Counted from the first letter of the stretch, positions 33,215 through 46,380 are shown. The stretch: DNA of 64,000 nucleotides from Pollenia angustigena (GCA_930367215.1 OV884059.1:14904945-14968944), one strand, 5' to 3'. Program-made: numbers and translations. The notes: generated by a model not told the origin, from the letters alone.

Positions 33215-33695
33215 ACAGACTTTGCATAAACTACAAAATAGTTGCCAGACCTTTTTATCATTTGACAGTTTAATTCATTTATTTGGTAATTTTTATTAAT
33301 TTAAATTATTAAAATTCGCACTCTTTTTCTCTGGCTTTGGCCTATAAAAAGTAACCTGGCAACCAAATTTAATAATTGGATTATCATATCTGTTAAGCTT
33401 TTGACAGTGTGAATCCAATTTAAAGCCATTTTTGTTTTATATATATACATATAAATATATAGCAAGGAGTTTGGTAAGGTTCTTTAAACATGATTTTTTA
33501 GGATTTTAAAAATATCTACTTCAAGACGTTTGTGGATGTCATGTTTAAAATATGATTGGAGAGGAAAAAAATTATTTTTTAAAATAAATTTTTAAAAGAA
33601 ATAACCAAATTCAAAGAATGGGGCAGAATTCCAAAAGCAGATTTCAAAGTTTAAGTTTTCTATATGCTGTAAACGTTTAGCAAATTGTCTTTTAA
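33215..33695. other. Spacer, no gene seen
   Basis: AT-rich with a short TATATA run near 33440. No repeat boundaries or coding sequence recognised. Confidence 0.45.
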
Positions 33696-34026
33696 GCCCA
33701 GAACAGACGGTGAAACGCAAGTGCAACGAAACTGCAAGTACTAGTTATTTTCGAGTTACATTTGAGTTTATGCCATAGAATCCCTTGAGAGACTACACAT
33801 GACGCGATCATGTGGAGACCGGTTTGAAACGCATTGAAACCGGCGTGCAAGAAACTCGTGTTTGCGTTTCATCTGTTCTTAAAGAAAACCAAAATGATTG
33901 TTATAATTTCATCACATTCTGGTACAATTAAGGTTGCAGGGTGTGTGGAAAACGATTGAAACTGGTTTCAAGCCAATAATTTCAAAAAGGTTGCGTTGCA
34001 GTTGCGTTTCACCGTCTGTTCTGGGC
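33696..34026. mobile_element. MITE, TIR GCCCAGAACAGACGG
   Basis: The ends GCCCAGAACAGACGGTGAAA then CGCAA(G/C)TGCAACG(A/C)AA are inverted. The interior carries further TGAAACGCA/TGCGTTTCA words, so the subterminal repeats could pair in several ways. 331 bp. TTA/CTA-like triplets lie near the ends, but the duplication is uncertain. Confidence 0.75.
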
Positions 34027-36228
34027 CCTAGTGTTATTTAAAAGACCTCATACGAATAACCCCAGGACATAATATTTTATAGTAAAATTAAAAATTAATA
34101 AAGCAAGAAACTTATATTTGTTTATAAATTATATTTTTTATGAATATTTTTGCTCCATTAGCCCAATTTGCATTTATGCAATTCTGCCTTTTCGTTACAA
34201 GCTAAATTTTTTAACAAACCATGTTTGTTATTGATAGTTAAACTTGTTGCATGTCAGGCAATAATTTTTTTATTATTTATATAATCTAAAAGCAACTTGA
34301 CTATAACAGTAGCAGAAAAAAATATAAAATTACCTAGAGACTGAAATATATTATTGCCACATTTGTTCATATTAATACTAAAACCAAGTTTGTTGCCATA
34401 ACTGGGTTTTCCGACTGCAAACCAACAACAGCAACTACTGTGATTATGTCTTGACTAGGTCTTAAAGACTTTGCGACAATATTATTGTTTTTGTTTTTTT
34501 TTTTCCTTTTATCTTTAAGCCTGAGAAAAAAAATAAAAAAAGTCCAAGTTGAAAGGAAAAAATAACAAAGTTCTTCCGCAATTAGACATGACTGGAATGA
34601 ATATATTGGTCAATAGTTTTTTTTTTAATAATATAATTATTGTATAACATTTGTTATCGATTTTCTATACTTATTTTATAATTTTATTTTATAATTAGGT
34701 ATATAAAAAAATAAAGATTTTTCTTTCACATGCATAAGTACCGGTTATTTGTTTGATCACAAAAAAAGTTTCCATTTCAGTTTGCAAAAGAAAATAATTG
34801 GTATTAATTTCATTAAAATACTTTACACAAAAACTTAAAATAATATGTAGTTATTAATCCATAGATTTTGTTTAAAAGAGTGATAAATGTAGTCGTGGTT
34901 AACAAATTAGCACAGCCTGTTTTAATAGAAATTAATAAAATATTAAAGTTTTTGACCAGAAATCTTCTTTAAAGTTCTATAGATCACAAAAACCTTTTTT
35001 TTTAAGTGTATATCAAACAATTTATTCAATAAATGCAAAATGTTACACGTCGCCCCGTTAAACGCCGAAACCGAAGACATTTAACTGGTCTGACACAAGA
35101 AATTATGTTTACAAACAAATTTTTTTAGGCAAATTCTTGTTCTTAGAAGGCCAAATGACAAACTACTTTAAAGATGTTGCCTGGTGGTAGTATAAACAAA
35201 TCTAGGAAATTAGGAGAGTTTTTGAAACCTTAATAAAATAGAAGACCTAACACAATTAATGAATTCAAAAACTTTATAATTTTTGAATAATTGCTTAGAA
35301 ATTTGTAGGAAAATGAATGTTTTAGGTGCTCTTTTTCTCTTTTAAATCTGAATCGTTGGGCTATTGTAAATGTTTTGCTCAAACAGCGTGTTGTTTAAAC
35401 AATTATTTGCCCAAGGATGTCCTACATCAGTGATGGTATTGCCATATAAATAAACGCAATCTTGTTCGTTTTTGTTTCTTTTGATATGGATTGTCATGAA
35501 CATGAATAAATTATGCTGCCAAAGTTTCGTTCTTATCAAGACGTGGTGTAAGGGAATATCGGCCTTAAAAATGGCAAAACACTTTTAAATATTAGGTTTG
35601 TTCATTAACAGAAAATTATTGCTTATTTTCAATAATTATTGTTAGAATGTGTTTAACGCATGCGAAAAACTACCAACGAGAGAGTAATATCCTTTTCACA
35701 CTTTTATACATTTCGGAGGAACGCGTGGAAGCTATTGAAAATGTGAAACATGCATCCAAAAATGTCACCATTTCTAAAATAAAACTTTTTTTCTATAAAA
35801 GTCTACAAATTTTAAAGGAAAACACCAAAATATATTTGGAAATTCATTTTGTTTAAAAGTATAAACAAAAATTACTTGCAAAAAGGGTAAAACATGATAA
35901 ATGGTAACGCTGCTTTCAAAACAAATGTTATTTATCAGTGATGCCACAGTAATAAGAGAATTTATTGACACTTTTTTAGTGATGACACTAAAATAATCTT
36001 AAGATGTAGAATGGAATACAATGAGTGGGGAATACACTGTAAAGTTTTTGAAACAACTTCGCAAATTGTTATTAATCTCACCCACTACGTAAAAATCGCA
36101 GCGATAAAATTTGCCCATTGTAAACGGGCACTTATAGACTAACCTTAATTTGCACGCCAAGCGTTAAGGCCCAACTATAATATGCTTAAGTTGGCTTAAG
36201 CAACTGTGCGAACACATGTAAATCATAT
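34027..36228. other. AT-rich spacer, no gene seen
   Basis: 2.2 kb of A/T-rich DNA with poly-T (34496-34506) and poly-A tracts. Frames up to 69 codons (35342-35539 minus, 35647-35856 plus) show no recognisable features. Confidence 0.5.
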
Positions 36229-36236
36229 GTGTCAAT

Positions 36237-36954
36237 CAGTGTTGCCAGAAGTAGGGGAAAATCCATACATGTAGGTAGGACAGATTTTTTATAATCTCCA
36301 ATATGTAGGAATTTTTCGTCATATCGCATTATTTATGAAATAAATGCAGAAAACCCGTATTTTTAGTAATGTTTTATTGTCCAAAACGGTTAAAAAATTT
36401 ATTTTCCCTAAAATCCAGAGTAGTTTGTGGTTTAAAATATGAGATATCTTAAAACCAAAGTGGTGGAGCTTCTACACAATTGTTTGCTGAAATAGACATC
36501 AATGGCTTAGTGACAAATAAAGAATTTATCATAGAAAAAAAATATGTTTTCTGCATTATTTAGGGTTATGCGAAGAATCTAAAAAATAGTGGGTATCAAT
36601 TAAGGTGTCTTGAGAAAGCGATATGAATGTAGAATGTGACATACACTATCACTAACGCCATTAGTGTATAGAGTGAAAATTCCAACCATTTCGCTAGTCA
36701 CTGATGGCAATGGTTCTTTCTTATACCACTGGGATTTTATTCAATGTTGAAAGTTTCAATTGAATTTATTTAAAGTAAATACCTACATATGTATTAGTTT
36801 TTTGTCAAAGCTTTAATATGCATATAAAATATAAATTTTTTTTATTACTAATGTTTTTTCTTTTATTTAAATGACGATAATGCGTAGGGATTTTTGTAGG
36901 GGAAATTTATTCAACGTGTAGGTATTTTTTTTGAAAAATCCACTGGCAACACTG
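36237..36954. mobile_element. hAT-type non-autonomous element, TIR CAGTGTTGCCAG
   Basis: A 718-bp element starting CAGTGTTGCCAG and ending CTGGCAACACTG, a perfect 12-bp inverted repeat. Flanks GTGTCAAT (36229-36236) and GTGTCAAC (36955-36962) match at 7 of 8 positions, as expected of a hAT target duplication with one later change. Subterminal GTAGG/CCTAC words on both sides. No transposase. Confidence 0.85.
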
Positions 36955-36981
36955 GTGTCAACCCATGACCGCATTTAGATC

Positions 36982-37162
36982 TATGCAATTAACGCCGAGT
37001 TTTTTTCTATTTTCTTTTAAAGTAGTTTCTACGGAACTCTTTTCACATTTACATTCACCTTTTTTTCAAGATTTTTTTCAACTTTTTTAACCCCGTTTTC
37101 TTCCCTACACCTCTTGCTAACAAACAAAAAGTTGCATGCGAAGTTGCGGCGTTAATTGCATA
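36982..37162. repeat. Inverted repeat TATGCAATTAACGCCG
   Basis: TATGCAATTAACGCCG (36982) and its complement CGGCGTTAATTGCATA (ending 37162) bound 181 bp. Probable small MITE. Flanks show no clear duplication. Confidence 0.6.
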
Positions 37163-40100
37163 ATGTAAATATGTAAATTTGTCATTTGCTTAAGCAAAGT
37201 TCGAAACTGATCGCTTTTCCGTCCGGTATCAAATGTTTTTTGATTTTGTTATTGTTTTTTTAAATTCATTTGAAGAGATTTTTGATCATTTTTGACAGAA
37301 GCTTTAAACAAGTTTAATTGCATTTTTAAATAAGAGGGTAAACGCTGTGTCTTGAACATTGGTGTTATCTGATCTTGTTTAATAAAACCCCCAAAATAGA
37401 AGTAAAAATGGAGATAAAATCGCCAGATCGACCTAAAAATATCTAAATTGCCATTACTTTTTACAATAGCAACCAACATCTCTACTTAATTCGCTGTCAA
37501 ATATGGATTTTCCATTTACAAAGCGTTGCCGCCGCGCTATTTGGGTTTTGCTTCAAACATTTTGTATAAGCATGAGAATTTTTGACAGATAGAAAACGTT
37601 TGAACCGCTGATTAAGGTTGGTCTGTTAAAGCTTAATTTTTTCGCACAATATTTTTGACATTAAATCAATTCCTTAATTTTCAATTTTAAATAATCCAAA
37701 TTAGTGTCAAAATGTATTTTCAAGTGCTTTTTACTCGTTTACTACTGTATTTATAAAAAAAAACAAACTTAAAAAATAAGTGTCAACATAACTGGTCATA
37801 AATGAAAGGAAAATTAAAAGAAAATTCAGGTATTGCTTACCATTCAGTCTGTTAGCCGGCCAGCCAGTTTAAATGAAACTGAGATTTGTTTTAATTTTTT
37901 TTTTCATCTTTTCATATTTTTTTATTTACCAAACCAGTCTTTTTGGGTTTGTCATACGGTTTTTAATTTTGCTTAATTAAAAATAAAACAAAAACAACTT
38001 TGTTATCTTGGTATGGCCAACAAAACAAAACATAACGAACAAACAAACCAACCAACCAACCAACGAAAACAAAAAAGAAGTTGGCAACAAAAAAGAAAGT
38101 TGTTTGACTGCAATTTCCTTTTTTATAAAAAAATTCGCAAGGCATTCAATATATTTTGATTTTATTACAGAGATTTTTTTCTTTTTTTTTAATTTTTTTG
38201 CAAGTACCTCGTGTATATTTATAAATCTTTGTCACATCTTATGAATAAACATACCACTCGACTCGCTTTCAGCTGTTTTGGATGCAGGCAGCTTTTTGCA
38301 ACTAAAATGCAACATAATCTTTGTGTTAAAATCTTTTTCTGTTAAAGTTTTTCTTTATGTCATTTTGTTTAAACAAGTAATTTTTTTCTTGTTCATTTTA
38401 TTTCAATTGAGATTTTCATGTGCAAACAATTTTACTTTCATTAAGAGAAACAAAATTTGTTTCATTATTTTTTGGCGGTTTTTTTAATTAACGTTTAATT
38501 CAAGTGAAATTGGAATTGTAAATTTCTTTAAATTGTTTTTTTATTGCGTCTTTTTGTTGATTTGATTTTTTGTTTTTAATTAAATATTATTATTTAATCG
38601 CTTTTAAGCAATAGACCATAAATGATTTAATATTTTTAAAATATTTATTGAGTGTTGAGAAAATTCAGTAAAAGTTTAATAACTTTTTAAAACAAGCCAA
38701 CGAAATAAAGTTTTTGGGAAAATTATTTCCATTAAAAGTTAAACGGGAAGTTAACAAGCAAGAGAGTTGCCAACGGATTCAAATAACCTGATAAATACAA
38801 CAAATATTGAGCAATTTAACTTTAATTAGATAAACTTTTGCGTTGCCCACTACTAAATATGGATTTCCAAATAAATAATTTTACTTATAACAAAGTTTGG
38901 AAATGAAGTTACTTTTATTTTTAACTAAAATCATAAGCCCTTGGAGCTTAAGAGCTGCCAACTTTTTTAGAAATATAATAAACAATGCATTAAACTTAAC
39001 GGAAAGTAAACAAGCATTAGATCTGCCAATTTTTTTAAGTAACATTATAAAATTAGTAAAAACGTATTAAGGAAAAATGATTAAAATGTTCTTTCCGTTC
39101 CGTTCCGAATTTAAAGAACATAAACCATAATTGCCAACTGTTTAATTTTGTTTAAAACCCAGAATTGCCAATAATTTCTTTTTGAAATTATCAGCTGGTT
39201 CTGAAACTGTCAAAATTTGTTTATTGTTTACAAAAAAAACTGATTTAGACATTTACAACCAGCAAAAGAGACAACAAATAGCCTGTTGTTGTAGTATTGC
39301 CGCCATGATATATAAATATGCCTTGCTCTAGCCGTCTACTATGGTTTAATTTCAAACTTTTCTCAATTTTCAGTAGCTTGCAAATATTTATGTAGTTTAC
39401 TTATCCAGCCTTAAAGCAAATTATTTCTTACGTAAAGCTTACAGACACATGAGTTGCCAATCAGTTTTTCTAAAGGTAGTTTAGCTTTTGATTAATATTC
39501 ATATATTATCTCTTGTTTTTTGTTAGAATTGAATACAATTTGCTTAAATTATTTATGCCATTATCATTAAACAGAAATTAATCTCATACAAGAATGTGAA
39601 AACAAATAATTCCATACACCACAAACCAGCAGACTTAGGCACTAAGATCGTGAGGGACATGATGTTAACTGAGATAATTTTGATGGTGGTGGTGGTAATA
39701 CTCTACTTGTAAAGACTACTACTTATAAAAACTAGAAGTAATAAAAATGTTTTCATTATGACTTAACCGACTGGAAATTGTAAATTTCCGAATTAATAAA
39801 AGAAAAAATATTCTCACACCATCAAACAAAAGTCAATTTAAATAAAATAGTAAAACGGAATAAAACTTTAAACCCTTTTGAAAAATGCAAAAATTATTTG
39901 TAAAGCCAGCATATTTTTTCTTCTAGGTTTAAAAACAATAACAAAATAATAGTGTTTCACTAATTTCGAAATTTGTCAGTAATTGTTTAATTTGTCTTCA
40001 AATTATTTCATTAAATTTTAAAATTACAAATTATTTTATACACCTTTTAAGTTAAATATAACTTGAAGTGTGAATAGAATTTTGTATTTCTTTATGGCAA

Positions 40101-40405
40101 ATATGACACAATTTTTTATTAAATGCCATATAAATTATTATAATTTTTAACTATTACAAATGTTATTTAAATAGTTATTACAAAAAGATCCATGTACATT
40201 TGTGTAGAGACCGTATTTGGTTTGCAACAATGACTTTACTTTGTAAATTGTATTTGGTTTCTTTTTTATTTTGTTTCCATGTTGTCTTACTAATGGTATT
40301 TGAAATTATTGTCTTTCTAAAAATCATATGCCCTACAGTCCGCCAAATAGTGTTAGTTAGAAAAATCGTTTCAGTTTTCGGGGACTTAAACTTAAATTTT
40401 AATTA
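37163..40405. other. AT-rich spacer, no gene seen
   Basis: 3.2 kb without recognisable elements. It has an AACCAACCAACCAACCAACG run at 38045-38064, a GGTGGTGGTGG run near 39686, and many T tracts. Frames of 60-78 codons are low-complexity translations. Confidence 0.5.
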
Positions 40406-40784
40406 GGCTGCCTTCCTAAACGCATGTTGCTTTGCAGTGCTACAATCTTATGTATTCCCAAATGCAACTGTTCTAACTGTGATGAAGTATTTCAATTCTA
40501 AAAATCGTGTTCTTCGCAGCTGATATGCTAACAAACACAACTAGCGCATTATTTAAATTGACAATGCTTTTGCGAAGTTTAAATTATGTGCGTTCGTTTA
40601 CTTTTCCAGTAAAATCCAGTAGGTGAGTAATATGAAAATTTTACAAATTTATGTGTACGCGAACGAATTTCAGTAAAAGCCAGTACAAATTTGTACAAAT
40701 ATTGGGGTAAACGAACAAAGCTATTGATAACGCTTAATCTAAACACTGCTTTTACAATGCATAAACACGTTAAGATAGGCAGCC
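40406..40784. mobile_element. MITE, TIR GGCTGCCT, hosting a smaller one
   Basis: The ends GGCTGCCTTCCTAAACGCAT and complement of GGCTGCCTATCTTAACGTGT invert with several differences, followed by GCAGTG/CACTGC on both sides. TTA and ATA lie next to the two ends. The interior carries a second inverted repeat at 40592-40716. Confidence 0.65.
40592..40716. mobile_element. Small nested inverted repeat, TIR GTTCGTTTAC
   Basis: GTTCGTTTAC and GTAAACGAAC bound 125 bp that also hold CCAGTAAAA and CAGTAAAAGCC direct words. Probable MITE inside 40406-40784. Confidence 0.55.
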
Positions 40785-41191
40785 ATAAGCTTTCTAGCTG
40801 CATGGATCTTTATACGCTTCAAATGCCAGAAAATTAACTTGATCTGGGCTTGCCGCGGTGCAGCTTCTTCGCAGATCTCTAAATAAATTTAATTTTTTGA
40901 TCATGGATCCCAAATCGTAAATTGGCCAATTTAGATTTACATAAGTAAATGTCGTGATTACCTAACCCCACGGTGCTCTTTGCACTGCAACACTACTTTG
41001 ATCTACCTGTGATTTGTGTGAAAACCACAACGACCACCTTAGCCACCGAATGGCCTCGTCATGAACTACGCTGGAACTATCGTCCTGGGGCGTACCGATT
41101 CCCGTCATACCATAAAAGACTCCGGGTAGCTTCGTAAATGAAGATACTACCAAGTTTGGCTCTCCAGACTGTTAAGGGCGGGTTATAAAAA
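40785..41191. other. GC-richer patch, unassigned
   Basis: About 41000-41160 stands out as less AT-rich than its surroundings and has a 63-codon frame on the minus strand (40962-41153). I do not recognise the protein. It may be an old transposon remnant at the 3' side of the jockey element. Confidence 0.35.
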
Positions 41192-42960
41192 ACTTTTTTT
41201 TTTTATTGAATCTTTCTTGTCGAAAATTACAATATGTATTCAAAGCTTAATCCTAATTATACCCACACCACAATAGTGGAGAGGGTATTATGCATTTTTT
41301 AACAAATAGGGCCATGAGGGGAGATAGGGGCAATTTCTGCCTCTCAAACCGATTTTAATGAAATTTAAAACATAGATAGATCCATATCTATATGGACACA
41401 TTAGCTATACAGTTTTTCAAAAATAGGACCACAAGGGGAGGTAGGGGGCAATTTCTGCCTCTCACAAACTTTCAAACCGATTTTCATGAAGTTTATAAGC
41501 ATAGATAAATCTATATTTATATGGACACATAAGCATGATGTGTTTTTAAATACTGTGGTGTAGGGTATCATATCGGTCAAGCCCGACCATACTTTCTTAC
41601 TTGTTCTTATTTGTATTTGTTAGCCGTTACCAATGTAACCGCTAATTAATTGCATTCAATAGTCAAAAAAGCCTGCTAGGCTCAAAGTGTCGGATCTTTT
41701 CAGCGTCCGGTGACCTTCGAACTTTATTAGATCCCGAGCGAGGTAGTTGGGATGGACCATTAGTTTATCTATGTATTTGACTGAATACTTTTTAATTTCT
41801 TCCTAGATGGTAGCGATGTTAAGATCTCTGTGGATATTGTCATTACGTATATACCATGGGGCGCAGACAATTTGCCGTAATATCCTAGACTGTCTTCTTT
41901 GTAGCTTCTGGATGTTTGATGCGCATGCAGTACCCCATAATTGGATGCCATATGTCCATATTGGTTTTATGATAGACTTTTATAAGAGAACTTTGTTGTT
42001 TAAGGATAAGTTTGAGTTTCGACCGATTAGCCAATGTAGTTGAGCTGCTTTAAGTTTCATAGCCGTTATTTTCGCTTCAATATGACGAGGCCAGGTCAGG
42101 CGTCTATCTATATGAATTCCCAAGTATTTAACATGGCTTTCTACCGGAACAGTGATGTTATTTTTTTTACAGCAGTGCACGTTTGCCTTCTGAGCGGGAA
42201 AGTTTAGTGAGCACATTTAGCCGGGTTAACCTTTATTTTCCATTCATTGATGTGGGACTGTAAATGCTGCGATGCAAATTTTGGATCCTGATTAACACTA
42301 ATAAATGCTGTGTCGTCTGCAAACGTAGAAGTATGTGTGCTCGGGCTTGTTGGCATATCAGCTGTATATATAATATATACAGTAACGGCCCTAATATGCG
42401 TCCTTGAAATGTCTATAAGCAGTGCTGAGCAATATTCCTTTCTTTCAAACGCTGATCTAATTTGGGTAACAATTCTATGCACTTGTTCAATTGTACCAAG
42501 CCTTGCTCGGAATCCGAACTGATGATCCCGAATGATTGCGTGTTCAGTAAGATAGGGAGTTGTACTTAAAAGGAATATTTTTTCGAATAGCGTTGATAAT
42601 ATTGATAGTAGGCTGATTGGTCTTACGATGTAATTTGACTAGCGTCTTTTCCTGGCTTAGGAATTATAACAATTGTAGAGGTCTTCCAAGAGGATGGGAA
42701 GTAGCCAACTCGTGATATCGCATTAAAGATGAGCCGCAAGATTCTTGAAGCAGACGTATTTAGGTAAGTTTCTTATCATTGAGCCTGTAATGCGGTCAGG
42801 ACCGGGAGGTATTTTAATGTTGACATTTTCTATCGCTGATTTTACTTGGGTTAATTTAAATTTTATTGGATCGTTAACTGTATATACGACAGGAGCAAGT
42901 ATCAGCATCATGGGGCGTGAAAACTTTCGCCAAGTGGCTTGCAAAGGCATTTTTTTTTCA
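41192..42960 (-). pseudogene. Dead jockey-type LINE, ORF2 RT region and 3' UTR
   Basis: On the minus strand, downstream in order: NVNIKIPPGPDRITGSMIRN (fingers), CSALLID (motif A region), LYIIYTADMP, then SPSTHTSTFADDTAFISVNQ with the FADD catalytic box. VKYLGIHIDRRLTWPRHIEA is followed by AAQLHWLIGRNSNLSLNNK. The C-terminal block matches YG.QLWG..., SAPHGIY, NYLARDL and TLSLA.FFDY. This order and wording are typical of jockey-clade LINEs of flies. Frameshifts and stops break it. The 3' UTR, interrupted by a HINE-like copy at 41259-41604, ends in AATAAAAAAAAAAAG (minus strand, about 41192-41207), the likely poly(A) tail. Confidence 0.85.
41259..41604 (-). mobile_element. HINE-like repeat copy 3, in jockey 3' UTR
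   Basis: In complement it starts AAGTAAGAAAGTATGGTCGG then GATACCCTACACCACAGTA and ends CCCTCTCCACTATTGTGGTG. Internally about 115-120 bp is duplicated (two GGGGAG(A/G)TAGGGG...TATATGGACACAT units). It separates the jockey C-terminus from its poly(A) tail. Confidence 0.7.
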
Positions 42961-44200
42961 TTTCATAAAAAACTAAAAAAAAAATTGCAAAAACATTTTT
43001 CTTTTTTGTTTTTATTTATCACTGACACTCTGGGATGCTGTGACGTTCCTCCTGGGGAATGTAGTGAATCACCAAAAGGAGTCTCAACCTTTTGATGTTA
43101 CATCCTTTGCGAACAACAGGTACAGTCCAAACATGGGAGTTAGCAGTAGTTCAAAACTGACAACTCTATTGAGATTTAATACCAGTCTGGCTATTTGTTG
43201 AGGCCTCCAGGAGCATATTCTCCTTGTATAGGAATGCTTTTCGCTATTAAAATACTGCTTACACGGAAGGAGTATTTTTCTTGGGAGAAGGTTCTTTGGT
43301 TTTGAGATAAATGCTGTAATAAATACATTCTAGGTGGTAGTGAAATGGGTAACGATGTAGGTGGAGGCATGGTTAACGTGGTAGCGCGCACAGATCTAGG
43401 CGTGCTACAAGTAGAGTCGACAATGACTCCGTTTTGACAGGTGAAGGCATAGCGGTTAGGAAGTACCTTGAAGGCGGTTAAAAAATATGATTTCGCTTAA
43501 GATGCTGGAACCGATGATGAGAGTGGAGTCAAGTAAATTGGTTGGTTACGCCGATAGACTTGTGAAATAGACAGTGAAGACGAAGGAATCGAGTCAGGGG
43601 TGAGACTTGGAGTCGGTTAGGACGAAGAGTTAAGAGCCTTGGTGTCTGAGTTCGGTTGTAGTCAATGGACTGGTGAAATAGACAGTGAAGACTGGATGTA
43701 ATGAAGTGGTGATGCTGATTGTGGTGAAGATCTGCCGTGTATTGTTAAGTTGTAAAGATCTGCAGTTTAGTGAGTATACTGAAGGGTCGAAGGGACTAAT
43801 GAAATTAGACAAGAAAAGACTTTGATATTGAAGGCGGCTGAAAGGTTGAGCTAGAGATGATAAGTGGCATTAGTGGAGCGTGCTGGGTTGGGTATTGAGT
43901 TAGACTTGGATTTGGAGTGAATAAAAAGTCGAGCCCGTGATAAAGACTACTCTTGCAGAATGTGTATTTTACAGAATAATGCTTTTCTCAACGAAATTTG
44001 CTTTTGGGGACCATGTGGTGGATGTGGTTGAAAACCAATTGCGGGGAGAGTGTTCCTGAATTGAAAGAGAGCTTTCCACTTGTGGAAGGTTCGAAGGATG
44101 ATTAATTTGTTGGATTCTAAAGAAAGAAGCTAAAGCTTGGCTTGCATATCACAAAGCCTGTGGGATAGTTCGCATCGTATGTCAATACTCCGTTCTATCT
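42961..44200 (-). pseudogene. Probable decayed 5' part of the jockey-type element
   Basis: This 1.2 kb is noticeably richer in G/C than the spacers around it and has minus-strand frames rich in S, P and T (43191-43391, 43630-43812). It directly precedes the RT region in element orientation, so it is the expected place for ORF1/endonuclease. I cannot identify a domain, so the assignment rests on position and composition. Confidence 0.35.
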
Positions 44201-45414
44201 GGGAAAAAGCTTAGTCCTTATAAAATTTCGGTTTATGTGGGGACTATGACAAACTTTTGCTCTTAAGCTTTTCCACATACAGTTTTAAACTTTTAAAGTA
44301 AAAAACGCATTTTAAAATTATTTTTTCAACGATTATTTTATAGCGTATTTAATAAATCGTTAAATTTCCAACCAAAACTTTTGCAATTACTTCGACTTTG
44401 TTATTATATTATACGAATCTTTTGGTTAAAATTCTTTTTGTGGCTGTTTTTTTTTATAATAAATATATATACATTTTTTTTATTTTACCTGCTTTATACC
44501 GGCATACAAATTTAGCAAAGTGCTTTAGACTTAAAAAAATAAAAGTTGGCTTTTGGAACAGGCAAAAAAAAAAAAATTAAAAACGTGCCAAGTAAAGAGA
44601 CTTTTCAAATTGATGTTAAACCAACAGTTAAATTGTGGTTAATATTTTTTTACATACATACTTACATTCATATAAATAATATTTAATAAAAACATTTGAA
44701 CATTCAAACACTTAGCCCAACTGTCTATGAAATTGTCTGACTTTCAAATTGACAGATATTGTGTCAAAAACGTTTAATTATTTTATGGTTAAGCAATATC
44801 AATAACTCTTTCTCTTTTTTTATATACATACATAAGTAAATATATGTAATTATTTTTGTCTTCATATAACTTTTATACATACATACGTATTAAATATTTC
44901 ATTTGCTATTTTCAAAGTTGTAAGAAATTTAATAACCAAGAGAATAATATTTATTATTAAAAAAAAAAAAAAAAATGCGAACAATGAGAACGAATATGTA
45001 TGCATAATATTATAATAACAATAATATTCTCCCACAACTTTTTAACTGAAATCATAGTTCTTTGGAATTCTTGTTTTTCTTTGTTTTCGTACTTCTTTGT
45101 ATCGTTTATGCAGCTTTTTCCCTAAATTTTCCCTTTCCCTCTCTCTAGAATTAATTTTATAGTTCGTTTTTATTTATTTCTGCAAAAAACAACATCGTAT
45201 AAAAACTTCAATTAAAACATTAATTGAGGCTAATTAAACTCTTTTTTGTCTTTCTTTTTATCCAACATGAAAACTTTTGTGTAGTTGAAAAAAACAACTA
45301 CTACATACTAAATACAACATAACTGGATAGAGATCGGGCAGTGTGGTAGACAGAAAGGGAATAATATTAAGGGGAATATACTCTAAACTAGGCCGACGAT
45401 TAGCCTTTATCTTA
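44201..45414. other. AT-rich spacer, no gene seen
   Basis: Poly-A (about 44957-44976) and ACATACATAC-type simple sequence. No recognisable coding sequence. Confidence 0.5.
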
Positions 45415-45911
45415 AGCCTGGTACTCTGTTCAACATTTCACGTGAAATGCTGTCAAAACGCATATGAAAAAAACTTGTGCGGAATATCTATGAAATAATG
45501 TTAATAAAGTTGTACTCTGCTCATTTTGTGAAAAAGTTCCGAAATGTTTCTGGCAACATTTTTTTACAACTGCGAAATAAAGTTAGCTGCACTTATTTCA
45601 CGTGGAATTTTAATCAAAAGCAAAAATGGATGAACTAATTAATTAATAAGAAATAAAAAATTAATATAACACAACCGGTAACAGTTTTTTATCCATATTT
45701 ACTTTCTTTTTTATTAAAAAAAAATTATTTTTAGTAAAATACATGTGGGGTTTGTTTACATACGCAAAACAATGTCGCATACTTTGCAGGAATAAAATCG
45801 GCAAATTGTACAAACTCCCATGATAGGTAACATCGACACATGTCAAAGTTTTCGTGTGAAATAATAAATGTTGCTCAACATTTTTCACAAATTTGAACAG
45901 AGTACTAGGCT
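45415..45911. mobile_element. MITE, TIR AGCCTGGTACTCTGTTCAA, TTA duplication
   Basis: The ends AGCCTGGTACTCTGTTCAA and complement of AGCCTAGTACTCTGTTCAA invert with one difference. TTA flanks both (45412-45414 and 45912-45914). Inside, TTCACGTGAAAT-like palindromes and a third GTACTCTG word occur. 497 bp. The 90-codon minus frame (45661-45933) extends beyond the element's end and is not accepted as a gene. Confidence 0.8.
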
Positions 45912-46257
45912 TTAGACTAAACCTTCTGGCCATTTTCTCAATGTATCGTCAAACTGTCTCTTACTTTATGTCAACATAAATTTGATAACAAAAATAAATT
46001 GTCCGTTAACGATTTCGGTTTTCTCAATATACCGACAAAAATATTGTTTTCAGTTGTCGCGAAAATACATGTATGTAAAAATTGGGAGCCAGCTGATTGA
46101 ATTTATCTGAATATAAGCAAATGAGACAATAAGAAAACCAAATTCCTTTAACGTGCAGTTTTTCGTTGGGAAAAAGGTAATCGCCTAATGAGAAAATGGC
46201 CATTGACTATTATTTAGCTTATAGATCCGCTGAAGCATAAATGCAAAATTAAACTTA

Positions 46258-46380
46258 AGTTTACACTTAGACTGAAGTTTAAACTATAGACTAGACTAAA
46301 ATTTAAACTATCGACTAGACTATAATTCGAACTATAGACCAAATTGTAACTTAGGATATGGACTAGAATATAGACTTATC
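46258..46380 (+). repeat. Degenerate minisatellite, AAACTATAGACTAGACT-like
   Basis: Imperfect units of roughly 25-30 bp built on (T)TAAACTAT(A/C)GACTAGACTA recur about four times. A similar motif (GTCTAGACTAAAGTATGAAA) appears at 63309. Confidence 0.6.

Noticed and set aside
45661..45933. 90-codon minus-strand frame beginning MARRFSLKPS
   Set aside because: It crosses the right end of a TTA-flanked MITE and has no recognisable domain.
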